Shown: positions 1 to 10,644 of the stretch, one piece after another | Numbering within the stretch: position 1 is the stretch's first letter | Layout of the letters: each line of letters begins with the position of its first letter | Assembly (NCBI GenBank): GCA_025531455.1 | Contig: JAMYHL010000003.1 | Span: 496,001 to 560,000, forward strand | Origin: Apiotrichum sp. Y4204 | Taxonomy: Eukaryota; Basidiomycota; Tremellomycetes; Trichosporonales; Trichosporonaceae | Direction of reading: 5' to 3' | Length of the DNA: 64,000 nt | Notes under the pieces: model-generated | What the model was told of the DNA's origin: nothing | The model's database searches: none | Seen by the model: only the letters and a program-made list of their open reading frames with translations | Made by a program: the position numbers and the translations under genes

Positions 1-134
1 AAAACCTTAGTGCTCTTCCGTCGTCATCGCACCGCATCGCGCACCGAAGCGACTCACCGACATCATCCTCGCCATCACATTCCGTCTCACCACCACCCAC
101 TCGACTTTACTCGCCTCGCGCATCCTCCGCGCAC

Positions 135-3100
135 ATGTCGTCTGCACCATCGGTGTTCCCCGTACGTCGACGCCGTGCCCGTCGTTGATTGCTGACACTG
201 CGGCCACTTTTGGATCCTCGGATCTCTCATTTCCTCGTTGCTCGCTTACCCCCTACTCGCTGTTGCTGCGTTCCCTCGACCAACTCTGTCACATCTCGCC
301 CGCCGACCATCCTGCAGCCCATCGCCCCGTTCAGCTTCACGCTCGGCACGGGCAACGCGCTGCGCAAGGCCAAATCCGTCCAGAACTGCAGTGGTGAGTA
401 ACTGAGTCACTGTGGGGCCCGCCGGGGAGCGGGAGTGGTTACCGACCATCAACCGAGATGGAAGTCACACCCCGCTCTCGTTCAAGACACAGCCGACCCA
501 GCAATGCAACAGGCTTGATCCAGCAGCTGACACTCCCAGCATGTCGTCGACGTAAGACCAAGGTGCGTTGTGCTTCCCCCGCCTGACACCGCGGTCACGC
601 CGACGCACGAGCCCCGCTGCGGGGGGGTCCAACGTCCCTATGCTCGTGCTCGTGCCCGACGCGTCGTCTCCTTGCTTGACATCGCTGACAGTAGTGTGAC
701 CGCCTCTGGCCGTGTACGCCGTGCAAGGACCGCGGCGAGGCAAAGCAATGCGAGCAGTACATCAAGGAACCGAGTGACCGGCCAACGTGAGTGGGAAACC
801 GGCCGCTCAGCTGACACCAAGGGGCTATACCCATGTGCTCGACACCTCCATCCTCGCGAATCGTGTCGCCCAGCTCGAGTCGGTGCTCTCGCGGCTCCTC
901 ACGCGCGTTGACAATGTGGATGCGTACCAGGATTTGCTACACGAGTGGAAGGATCCTCTCCCGGTGTACAAGCACAAGGACGACGTGGGTCATCCCGCAA
1001 AAAGGGAGCGGTCCAACACGGTCACATCGAAACATGCCGGCGGTAGCAGCGACGACGGAATGGACCTCGACCGTACCGGTGCATCGACGCAGCCCGTAGG
1101 CGCGCCCACTGGATGCAGCAATGCATCGTCCAGTGCCCGTCCACTTGAGACGCCGGAATCCGCCACACTGCCGCTCTCCGTCCCCAGTCTCCCTGCAGGC
1201 CCGCTTGCTGCCCCTCGCCAGTCCGTGCCGACGCTCCTCCCCACCCCGCCAACCAACATGTACGCACCGAGTACTGGCACGCCGTCCACGGGCCTGAATC
1301 TCTCGTACCTTCCGGATAACGAGCCGTGGATCGCGTTCGACCGCAACCGCCCGTCCTTCCCAATGCAGAATATCGGCAGCACGAACGGCAACGGCAGCAC
1401 CGAACCAGCGAGCAAAGCGCCGAGCGTCCACGAGCACGACGCTGCTCTCGCCCTCGAGGGCATGGCGCTAGGCCGCGACATCTCGGAAAACCTCCCCGGA
1501 CTGCCTCGCGCCAATGCGCTGGCCCCGCAACGCGAGAACGACGAGCCGACACCGGGGTCCCCGCTCACCTTCTCGTCGTTCATACAGCACAAGCGATCCA
1601 TGAAGGATGCAGGCGGGCTCAAGTCGTTCCCGGCCGTCGCGCGGCTGCCGAGTATCATTGTTGGCAAATATGTCATCACGCACTTCCTGGAACAGTGAGC
1701 TGCCACGGTCTTTTTCCAAGCTGACATCAGTGTCGACTTTCGCTGGCGATGCTTGCACCGTCCGACGTTTGAGGCGCAATACAACCAGCTATCCGGCCGC
1801 TTACGTTCCAAGTCGGTCGACTTTTATCGGGAAGAGCTGAGCACGCTGGCGCTGTACGCGACGTGCCTTGCTGTCGGCATACACTTCCTGGACGAGGAGG
1901 GATATCGGGATCTCAACATGACTGAAGAGCAGGCGGAGGACCTCGCAGCGACATGCTGGGACGTGTCGTACCAGGCCCTCGAGGCGTCGGACTGGATGCA
2001 GGTGCATGATATCCGCTCCTGTCAAACAATCATCATTGCAGGAATCTTCCTCTCCAGTGTCCGCCGCGCCAACCAGCACTGGACGCTGCTCGGCTCGGCA
2101 ACAAAAGTCGCGATGGCGCTTGGCCTCTCAAATGTTCCCGACGAGGAGAAGATCATCTCCGGCGAGATCAAGCGCGTGCCTCCGCGATGGCGGAGCACGA
2201 TCGACCGCGAAGTCGCGCGCCGCGTGTGGTACTGCCTGCTCGAGCTTGACTGGCTGTTCTCCATGGAGTATGGGTTCCTGTACCTCATCTCGCCCGAGAT
2301 ACACCAGACGACCGAGCCGGCAAACATCAACGATGTCGACATTCGCGAGAACGAGCCGATCGTGTCCCGCCCACGGGAGACGTACACCGACATGTCGTAC
2401 TTTCTCCAGCGCCTACGCCTCTTCTACCCGTTCCAGAAGGTCGTGCAGAAGGCGCGCAAGGCGGGCCGCATGCGCTACGCGTTTGTGATCGAGGCGAACG
2501 AGGAGCTGCAGAATGCGATCGCGACATCGCCAGCGTTCTACCGCCAGACCGAATCTGCAGAGGCTCTCGACGCGCACCAGCTGTATAGACTGTGAGTTAC
2601 TTAACGTGTTTATACTAACTCTCAGAAAACGCGAGAGCCTGGCCCTCAGCGAGGGCGCAGACTTGCGACTCATGCGCCTGCACCGGTTCTACTTCTCCGA
2701 AGCCTGCATCAATCCGCGGTACCTCCTGTCGAAGCAGGTATGCTTGAACAGCGCGCGTCGACTGCTCGACATCAAGGACCGCCCCGAGGGCGGGCACTAC
2801 ACGAATGCACACTACTGGGCGCACACGTACTGCATTTTTGCCGCCACGACGGTGACAATCATCTACCTCAACTATGCGCTCCCGCAGGAGCTGGACGACA
2901 TGAAGGCGTACAGCAATAGCGGGATTCAGCAGCTGCGCGAGTTGAGCCGGCGGCGGCGGACGGATCTCGGCGAGACGGCGGACACGCTCGAGTCGCTCAT
3001 GAATGTGCAGCTGAGCCGGCGGGCGGAGAGTGCCGAGCCGGAGCTCAAGCGGAGCATTGCGGATCTCGAGGGAGATACGTGGGAGGGCTGGCTTCCGGTG

Positions 3101-3306
3101 AGTACAAGCCACCGAATCAAAAGGACAAATCCTCATTACAGCCGGACCTCATTGCGCTTGCACGCCTCAACCCAGCGTTCAACCTCGCCCCGCAGCAGGA
3201 CGGGACGACGCCGCTCCCGACGCTCGGCGAGGGGCAGGACTCGGGCCTTTTCTTCGAAAACCTTCTCGACGACCTGCAGTTCAACGAGAGCAATTTTATC
3301 ATGTAG
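135..3306 (+). CDS. Zn2Cys6 fungal-specific transcription factor
   Basis: Nuclear DNA-binding regulator of the Gal4 class. Exons 135-161, 318-393, 540-562, 695-786, 822-1694, 1731-2591, 2626-3097 and 3142-3306 join without frame breaks to 862 residues. The zinc cluster is seen only after splicing: Cys 33, 36, 43, 49, 52 and 61 fit C-x2-C-x6-C-x5-C-x2-C-x8-C, with the basic run RRRKTK between the second and third Cys. A coiled-coil-like linker (LESVLSRLL) follows, then a long Ser/Pro-rich region. From about residue 364 the fungal_trans middle homology domain starts (VDFRWRCLHRPTFEA), with the typical RVWYCLLELDW stretch. The start at 135 is chosen because its frame joins the cluster through a phase-0 intron (162-317) and the downstream frame has no ATG of its own. 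That first exon is the least certain. Target genes are unknown; no neighbouring pathway points to a role. Confidence 0.85.
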
Positions 3307-4213
3307 GAAAAAGGGATGTTGGGGATGGTATAATATTTGTATGCATTTTTTGGCATTGTACGAGATATGAGATGTTGTAGGAGGTCTTGGATCTTGGATC
3401 GTGCATCTGATCTTGGATGCGGATGGTGGAATAAGGTTTGCGTTTTGCCACCCGCCGACATTACTCCAACTCGGCGCGGTGTTGTTGCCACTCCTCTTCA
3501 TCTCAAGGTATCTATAAATCATCCACGGCCCGTCTTCATCATGGTGCATGGAGGATAAACCGTACAGTCGTGGCCGGGTTAACACGGTGGACGGTGGCGA
3601 GACGACTGGGAATCTCCGCCCATCAGCCATTCAGCTGCCCACTGCCCACTCAAACCTCTCTACGCGCCGCGATCTGGATCTTGCCGCCCAACACATGTCG
3701 ACACCTGCTGACGGCCAAGTGTTTCCAGCAAATCTCGTGTGACGAAAGAGTGGTATGGGGAATTGGGATATCTGGGATCCTGCAAAGCCTGCAAAGCCTG
3801 CAAAGCCTGCAGACAGCGACGCGGAATGTGCGCTGTGTGCTGTCCATTGTGTGAGATTTGAGAGAGATTGTGAGACATTCGAGCGAGTTGCTGCGCTCGG
3901 GGCGCCAGGACACGCAAATGGGAAAACAACACAAAAGAGAGGTAGTGTAGTGTCGGGCTGTTTTTCTCTCATCCTCACTTATTTTCTTTCATTCTTCTCT
4001 TTTTTTACTCATCATCATCTGAACTATCTCTCTGACTCTTTCTCTCTCTCCCACTCTCTTCGCCGCGAGGGATATCCCTCCTCTCCGAGTCCTCAATTCC
4101 GAGCGCCGTGCCCGACCCCGACATCTCCGACAAAGGACCCCGGTATCCCGGACCTAGGCGCGACCTTCCCCGCACGACCGCCAGCACGGCCGCACCCACG
4201 CAGAGCAGGTAGG
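3307..4213. other. intergenic, promoter of the next gene
   Basis: No gene seen. It holds the 3' end of the transcription factor and the promoter and leader of the hypothetical gene. A strongly pyrimidine-rich tract (about 3960-4075, CT runs on the plus strand) sits just upstream of the chosen ATG, as is common before fungal transcription starts. A 9-bp tandem repeat lies at 3781-3810. Confidence 0.6.
3781..3810. repeat. short tandem repeat, 9-bp unit TGCAAAGCC x3
   Basis: Three perfect head-to-tail copies of TGCAAAGCC are followed by a partial fourth (TGCA). In the plus frame open through this region it would read as repeated Ala-Lys-Pro, but that stretch is probably untranslated leader. Confidence 0.9.
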
Positions 4214-5143
4214 ATGAGCGCGCCGCCGAGCCCGTCGCCCGCGCGGAACGGCGAGATGCTGGGTGACGCCCCGGATCCGGCGGTGGCGGTGGCGAAGGAC
4301 GCGGCGCCCGCAACCGAGGCCACATGCCCGACCTCTATCCCGATCCCCGCTCCCCACCCGCCTCACCACTCCCAGCCCTCCTCAGCGCACTCGCACTCGC
4401 ACTCTCCCTCCTCGCCGCACTCACCGCACTCTCCCTCCTCGCCGCACGAGCTGCGTCCGCTCGCGCCGCGCGCCCGCCGGCTCTCAGGCCTCGGACTCTG
4501 CCTCGCCAGCGTGCCCGCCGTCCCCAGCAGCCTGCGCCCACCCAGCGCGCCGCCCACGCCGCTCAGCGCCCTCGCTGCCGCATCCCTCTCCAGCTCGCCC
4601 GTCACCCCGCTCGTGCCGCACACGCCGCAGACCCCGCTGTCCCCACACTCGCACTCGCACTCGCCGCAGTCTGTCGACGGCATCGATATCGCCAAACTCA
4701 ACCTCCAGCCCGTATTCACCCCGCCTCCGGGGTCCCAGCCGCTTCCGCCGCTGCCGCAGAACGCGCATCCGTGCCCCGGCCCCACCAGCCCCGCCATGCT
4801 CCCCATCCACAGCCACCACCACCAGCACCACCAGGGCCAGTACCAGCACGTGCGGCGCGCGTCCACCGCGTCCTCGATCCACTCTACGGGGTCGGGACAC
4901 GCCTCGCCGCTCCTAGCGCCGACGCAGCCGACCGTCGCGGAGACGGGCACGCGGCTCGCGCCAGACGTCTCGCACGCGAGTGGGCAGCTCGAGCGCCGTT
5001 CCCCCCGCCCGCGCCTCGTCCGCCTCGACAGCTTTGGCGGCGAAGGCCTCGAGGTCAAGCCGTCCTCGCGCCGCGGGAGCGAGTGGGGCGACGAGGTCGA
5101 GGAGCCCGGGACCGTCGCCGAGCCGCAGCCGCTGCGAGAGTGA
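4214..5143 (+). CDS. hypothetical Ser/Pro/His-rich disordered protein
   Basis: Single-exon frame of 309 residues opening MSAPPSPSPARNGEM. The composition is dominated by Pro, Ser, Ala and His, with repeated SHSHSPSSPHSPHS-type runs, a short His-rich patch (HHHQHH) and a charged C-terminus (EWGDEVEEPG). I see no folded domain, signal peptide or membrane segment. Two short segments look less random and could be interaction motifs: VDGIDIAKLNLQPVF and RLVRLDSFGGEGL. The frame is open upstream to 3755, but the CT-rich leader lies there, so the ATG at 4214 is preferred. The stop overlaps a possible donor (GAGTGAGC at 5138), so a further exon cannot be excluded. The high GC of this stretch opens other frames too, so the gene is only moderately supported. 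Function unknown. Confidence 0.5.
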   Translation: MSAPPSPSPARNGEMLGDAPDPAVAVAKDAAPATEATCPTSIPIPAPHPPHHSQPSSAHSHSHSPSSPHSPHSPSSPHELRPLAPRARRLSGLGLCLASVPAVPSSLRPPSAPPTPLSALAAASLSSSPVTPLVPHTPQTPLSPHSHSHSPQSVDGIDIAKLNLQPVFTPPPGSQPLPPLPQNAHPCPGPTSPAMLPIHSHHHQHHQGQYQHVRRASTASSIHSTGSGHASPLLAPTQPTVAETGTRLAPDVSHASGQLERRSPRPRLVRLDSFGGEGLEVKPSSRRGSEWGDEVEEPGTVAEPQPLRE

Positions 5144-5570
5144 GCTTTACCGCGGAAGTAACGATCTCCCGATTCGCGGCGACGATTGTACTGTGGATTC
5201 GACGCTCTGCTCCACGACACTCGCTCGCAAGCCCGCAAGACGGTGCTTCCTGTTCCGTTCCGTTCCTTCCTCATTCCGGTCGTCTTTGTTACCATAGCTC
5301 ATTCCACATCACTCCCGCTCCACCGCTCCATCCTCCGGTTCTTTTATTCCCTTCGTACGCTGCAGCACTGTACCATGCACCTGTTCTCTAGAATGCGGAC
5401 TGACTTGCATTATGGGGAATGAAGAGAGATCCTTTGAGCTGTTCCGTTGATACGCGCAGGATTAGTGGAGCATTCGCCAGGCCTGGCCCTCCATGCCGTT
5501 GAGAGACAGACACTTGATGAAATACATACAACCCACAGGTCTATCCTCCCACTGACACCCACACCCGATG
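5144..5570. other. intergenic between convergent genes
   Basis: Spacer between two converging genes, the hypothetical protein (+) and the DNA ligase (-). It presumably carries both 3' UTRs. Nothing else recognised. Confidence 0.5.
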
Positions 5571-7280
5571 CTACACGCTCCGCTCCCCCTCCTCCCAGAC
5601 ATGTTTGAGCCTCGGAAAGCGGAGCGAGGGCTTCTCGCCCTCGCGCACCGTCTCGCCAAAGTACTCGACCGTGATCTGCTTCCCGACCTGCCATCAGTCA
5701 TTCAGACCAACCCATTCTCCCTTTACTCACAATCAGCCCCGGATCCCGCCCCCACTGCAGTCTCTGCTCATTACTCATCCCGCTCCCCACGCCAACAGTA
5801 ACGCCCCCATGCTCGATCCACAGCTGCGCGCACGCCTCGTACTCGCCATACGCGCCGCCAATGCTCAGCCGCTGCACCGACGTGCTCAACCCCGTGACGC
5901 GGTACTCGCCGTCCTGCCACTGCTTGAACTTGTACATGTCGGATCTGGGGTCAGCCTCAACAGTTGTAGTCACGTACGTTCGGCGGGGGCGGTACGGCCT
6001 GTCGGCGCGGAAGACGAGCCCCTCCCACCCCTCGGAAGCCGCGCGGTCGACCAGCGCATCAATCCCGTCTTTCTCTAAACGCGTCTGCTCCAGCGCGACG
6101 ACCGACGCCCCCAGCTCGGCACACAGACTGCGCACATCGGCCTGCCGCGCGCTAAACGGCCGCCCGCCGCCGGCGCTAAACTCGTCCCATCCCAGTGCGT
6201 CGAGAACAAAAAACGTTGGGGAGGCCATCTCGCGGTCCCGCCGTATCGCGCCGACCGCGGCGTGGAAGTCTTCCCGTCCGCCGTGCTCCGCGTCGCTGAT
6301 GACGCACACCTCGCCGTCGAGCACCAGCCGCGCATGTCCTCGCGCTTCGACATTCGTAGCCCACGATCGTAGCGCCGAAGAACCACTCAGACGCACGAGC
6401 TCGCGTTCCAGCGCACCGAGCGAGCTGAACGCGTTTCCCTGCCGCGAGAGAAAGGTAATGTCCTGTATTTTTCCCTCGTAGATATCCAGAATGGCAAGAC
6501 ACCGGACGCCGTCAAGTTTGCGCGAGACATACCACACGGGCGGCCCTTCCTTGCGTTTCGTCCTCCACAGCTCGGCGAACGGCGGCGCGATCGTCTGGCA
6601 GAGCGCCACCTCGAACTTTTCCAACCCGAGCTTGGCGGCCCCCAACCCCGGGTGCTCCTTTTGCTTTCCTTTCTCCCCCTTCCACTCAACCTCCCTGAGC
6701 ACGCCCGCGCCCCAGCCGGCATTCAGCCCGCGGTCGAGCAAGCGGCAAAACGTCTCAAACCCCTCCTTATCAGCCAGCACGCCGTGGCCCGCGAGAAAGT
6801 CGCCCAGCCGTTCTTTCGCCGCGTTCCCGCTCTGCGCGCTCAGCTCCGTCAACGCAGAGAGGAGAGAGTCGGGGACGCGGGCGTCGCTCGCCTCGTAGTC
6901 GTAGGTGGCGAGGAACGTCCGGAGAGATTTAGACGTCAGTCCAAACCGCCGGCTCGGGGCATATACGCTGGACGTCAATTTCCCCGACCATTACTTCACA
7001 GAGCAGCGCACAGCACGCACTATTCCAGCAGGGGCCGGAGGTCGGGATACTCCTTTATAATTTCCATCTTCCCCTCGCGGGCATTCACGCCGGCCGTGCG
7101 CTGCCGGAGCTCGGCGCAGCGCGCGAGCTGCGCGCGGACGGTGGTTTCGGGGTTTGGTGGGCGGCCGCGCTTGCGGGCGGGGACGGGGGGAGGTGGGGTG
7201 CTGGAGACGCTAGAGATACTGGAAATGGCGCGGGTTGAGGCCGTTGCTGGGCGAAGTGCGCGCAGTGCGCGGAGCGGCAT
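5571..7280 (-). CDS. ATP-dependent DNA ligase, probably mitochondrial, with AT-hook
   Basis: Seals DNA nicks through a lysyl-AMP intermediate. Exons (minus) 7280-7021, 6967-5731 and 5687-5571 give 537 residues. The nucleotidyltransferase motifs are in order: motif I KLDGVR with the adenylated Lys near residue 237, motif III FFVLDAL, motif IV EGLVFR and motif V MYKFK. The last exon completes an OB-like domain (VGKQITVEYFGE...LRFPRLKHV) of the DNA_ligase_OB_2 type. The N-terminus (MPLRALRALRPATASTRAISS) is rich in Arg and Ser with no acidic residue, as in mitochondrial presequences. It is followed by RKRGRPP at 36-42, an AT-hook core. It is far shorter than LIG1/Cdc9-type replicative ligases and lacks their N-terminal DNA-binding domain. 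Mitochondrial location is inferred. It ends tail-to-tail with the hypothetical gene. Confidence 0.9.
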
Positions 7281-7720
7281 TGTCGATATGGATGTGGGAT
7301 GCGATGCGAAGATAAGCAGTTTGCACGTTTTGTATTTGTTTTGCCGGTTGACCTCCACCTCCAGGATGGCAGTACTCGACGCCAACGGTCCCCCAAGACA
7401 TGCTCATCACCGTAGCACCTCTGCAGCGTACCGGCCGTTTGAAACTCGATGATGTGGTATGCATGGAGGTGCGTGGAGGTGCACCGTCTTCGAGATCAGT
7501 CTCCCAATAAGATATGACTCGAGATCAGTAAAATCTTCATCTTCTTCTACAAAACCAGAGTATTTCATGTGATCGATACGGTATGTACAGAGCAGCTGTC
7601 GCCCCTCGCTCGCTCGCGATGGCGCTCAAATCAACGACACGGGACGCTGACGGCTGTTTCAGCAGCACGGCCAGAGGGAACGTACGTGGCACTCCATGCA
7701 TCACATCATACTGCCCTCAA
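7281..7720. other. intergenic, ligase promoter
   Basis: Upstream region of the ligase gene and 3' flank of FIP1, both on the minus strand. A short direct repeat of TGGAGGTGC lies at about 7464-7482. No gene seen. Confidence 0.5.
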
Positions 7721-10282
7721 CTACCTCCGCTTCGCGCGCGTGCTCCGCCGAGGCGCCTCCTCCTCGACACTGCGGCTGCGCTTCCGCCTCCGCCGGTCGT
7801 CCTCCTCACCACTCTCCCACCCGTCCGGCCCAAGACCGCCAGCGGGGGTGCCGGAACCCGACTCCTGGCGCTCACCACGCTCGGCGCGCTCGGCACGCTC
7901 AGTGCGCTCGGTGCGCTCGGCGCGGCGTGCAGACGTGCGGCGCGTCTCACGCTCCCCGTAGCGGTCGTTTTCGCGCTCACGCTCACGATCGCCGTACCGG
8001 TCGCTCTCGCGCTCGCGCTCGCGCTCGCCCGCACGCTCGTCGTACTCGCCCTCCTCGTCATTATCACGACGCGTCGAGCGCTCACGTTCGCGATCGCGGC
8101 GCTCGCTGCGGTCCCCATAGCGGTCGCGCTCCTCACGCTCACCGTACCGGTCGCTCTCCCGTTCGCGCTCACGCTCCCCGTACCGGTCCTCGCGGTCGCC
8201 GTACCGGTCACGCTCGCGTTCGCGGGATCGCACCTCGGGTGTGCCGTCGCGTGACCCTGGCGCGGACGCAGTGTCGCCGTAGTCGAGAGAGGTGGAGGCC
8301 GCGGCAGCAGCTGTCTCGTGCACGCGATCCTTGTCCTTGAACCGTCCGGCTTTCGGACCCTTGGGTACGTTTCCCACGACAGCTCCGCGTGGTCCTAGTG
8401 GCGCAGCCCCGCGGCCGCGTAGCGGCATCCCCATGCCTCGACCCACTGCCGCACCGCCGCGTGCCGGCGCCGTCTGCCCACGAGCAGCAGCGTTCGGTGT
8501 CTGTGCCTGCGGTTGAGGAGTGGCCGTCTCGGTACCATTCTAAGAGTCAGCAATGTATTCTCTACCCAGTTGCACTGCACTCACCCCTCCGTTGTCAGAC
8601 GACACGGCGCCCTCCTCATCACCCTGCCCCTCGTTGCCCTGCATCATTCCACCCATCATGCCCATGCCTGGCATGCCCTGGTTCTGCATGGCAAACATGA
8701 CGGACGGATCCATACCGCCCATGGCCATCATCTGCTGTTGCATTTGCTGCATTTGCTGCTGCATCTGCATCTGCTGCATCTGCGGGTTGGCCGGGGTCGG
8801 GAGATGGAGCATGTTGGCCACCTCAGGTGTCATATTCGACATGGGCGCCATGTTGGCCTGGTATCAGTAAATCTGTCAACTGAACGGCCCATCATGTGTG
8901 AAGCCTTGAGCGCTTTGTGTACAGTGTGTATAGCGTCAAAAGGGGAAGCCCAACCGGGCAGAAAGCGATCCTTATCGCTGGAGGATGTGGAGAGCGAGTC
9001 GGATGCTCGATGAATGCGCACCCAGCAACAATACTCACAAGTGCCAACCTGCCCTGCTCCATCTCTTGCCTGTAGCGGAGGAACTTGGGGTACGTGACCT
9101 CGTCGAAGCCGTAGTTGAACCAGTCCGAGATGTCACTCCCTGGGCGGCGCCACATCTGGCCCGATCCCTCAAACTGCGCAATGTCGACGTCGTACACGGA
9201 CGTGCCAGTGGACGGGATGATGCCAGTCGGCTGGGTCGGGTCGATCTTGGGGTCCGACGCGGGGCCGGTCTGTGGGGGAAGATTGGAGTGCGGGAGCGCG
9301 ACGGTCGGCGGCGGACCGTTGCCAGGTGCAGGCTGCACCGGTGTGGAATCCTGCGCAGCGGGGACTGGTGTCGCGGCTTGCTGTGGAGTCGCGGCCGCAG
9401 CTGCCGCGGTACCTGGGCGCGCGGCAGGCGTGTAGTCGGTCAACGCGTCTGGAGTCGGTGCGGCTGGGATAAGTTTGAGCTGTGTTCTTCAACTCACGCT
9501 TCGGCGCCGTGCGCTGTGTGCTCGGCGATACTACCGGAGGCGCATTGGTGGTGGCCGTGTGTGCCCACTTGCCAATGCCAATGACGTTGGATGTCTGGGG
9601 CGGCTGCGGTTTCCTTCCATGTGAGCTTAAGGAAGGCAAAAGCATCACTCACCGGAGGTCAAGGATGCGCTGGGGGCCAGAAGTCATGACGAGCTTAATG
9701 TCATCATCCGAATCGTCGTCGCTGTCATCCTCATCTTCCTCCTCTACGCCGCCGTCCTCGAGCGGCTCCTCGGCAACGGCTGTGGACGGGTCGATGCCGT
9801 ACGCTGCGAGCGAGCTGGGGTTAGGCCTGGAACTAAACCACACGATCGAGGTAACTCACGCAGCCATAGACGCGCTCAGGTTTTTGTTTGCTGCTGTCAG
9901 TACGATCCCGAGGTTTGTAGTGATCCGGAGACGTTCTCCTTCACCTCCCGTTTCCGACATTGCTTCCTCCACCTTCGACGATTTGCGCTCCCAGCCGCCG
10001 CGGGAGGACATGTAGAGCCCACAGTTCGCAGATAACGCCAAACAAATCTCATCTAATGGGTACTTCCAGGTGCAAGACGGTAAAACGGACAAAGACACGC
10101 TGCCGCTGCCGTTGCCGCTGCCGTTGCCGCTGCCGCTACCGCTGGCGGCGCGAAGTGAAGCCGCGATCAGTGCACCCACACTCACAAGCTGCATCCTTCC
10201 CAGCGACGTCCTCGACCTTCTTCTCCTCCGGCGGCGGGGACTGCTCGCCGTAGAGGAACGCGTCGTCGTCGTCCATGTCCAT
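7721..10282 (-). CDS. FIP1: pre-mRNA 3'-end processing factor FIP1
   Basis: Subunit of the nuclear cleavage and polyadenylation factor that tethers poly(A) polymerase. Seven exons (minus): 10282-10186, 9893-9860, 9826-9653, 9613-9498, 9463-9039, 8857-8585 and 8539-7721, about 645 residues. An alternative acceptor at 9625 would add four. The N-terminus is acidic (MDMDDDDAFLYGE, then an Asp/Glu run). The hallmark Fip1 motif lies in exon 5: WRRPGSDISDWFNYGFDE followed by VTYPKFLRYRQEM. A Met/Gln-rich segment follows (QMQQMQMQQQ, GMPGMGMMGGMM). The C-terminus is an Arg/Glu/Asp mixed-charge tail with about seven copies of DRYG[DE]RE, like the RD/RE-rich tail of animal FIP1 and unlike the short yeast protein. 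It shares a 362-bp promoter with TPT1. The 34-nt second exon is the weakest junction. Confidence 0.92.
10098..10145. repeat. hexanucleotide microsatellite in FIP1 intron 1
   Basis: About eight imperfect units of CCGCTG/CCGTTG (plus strand) lie inside the roughly 290-nt first intron of FIP1, which is long for this genome. In one minus frame it would read Gly-Ser/Gly-Asn repeats, but the exon model skips it. Confidence 0.85.
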
Positions 10283-10644
10283 TTCGGGGCGGGAGTGGAT
10301 GGGATAGAGATGGAGATGGAGGAGTTGATGGTGATGAGAGTGGTTTTGATGTCGAGCAGAGAGGGCGAGAGTGATGATTGGAATGGAGCACAAAAGAGAA
10401 GCGCATCAGAAGCCAACTGAGAGATGGCAGGTATTAGCGGAATCAAAACATTGTATTGTTCACGTGGCTCCATTAACAGACCTCCGATATTCAATTAGCC
10501 AAGGTTTGTAATCCCCGCTTTCTTTGTGCAATCATCCTGGGGGGGGGGGCCCATGCAATGTTTACTGGATTTCTAGTCTCACACACTTTGCCACAAACTT
10601 CGACTCTGTTAATCTTCATTTCCCTTTGCCACCGGCCACTCCCT
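10283..10644. promoter_or_regulatory. shared divergent promoter, FIP1 / TPT1
   Basis: The 362 bp between the start codons of two divergent RNA-processing genes. It contains an 11-nt G run (10539-10549). No clear TATA box. Confidence 0.55.

Noticed and set aside
3755..4213. Possible N-terminal extension of the hypothetical Ser/Pro-rich protein
   Set aside because: The open frame runs through the tandem repeat and the CT-rich leader and would encode a Phe/Ser/Leu run, unlike coding sequence here.
7583..8254. Plus frame of 223 codons, Leu/Val/Ala-rich, resembling a membrane protein
   Set aside because: It is antisense to the RE/RD repeats of FIP1; the hydrophobic look comes from the complement of Arg/Glu codons.
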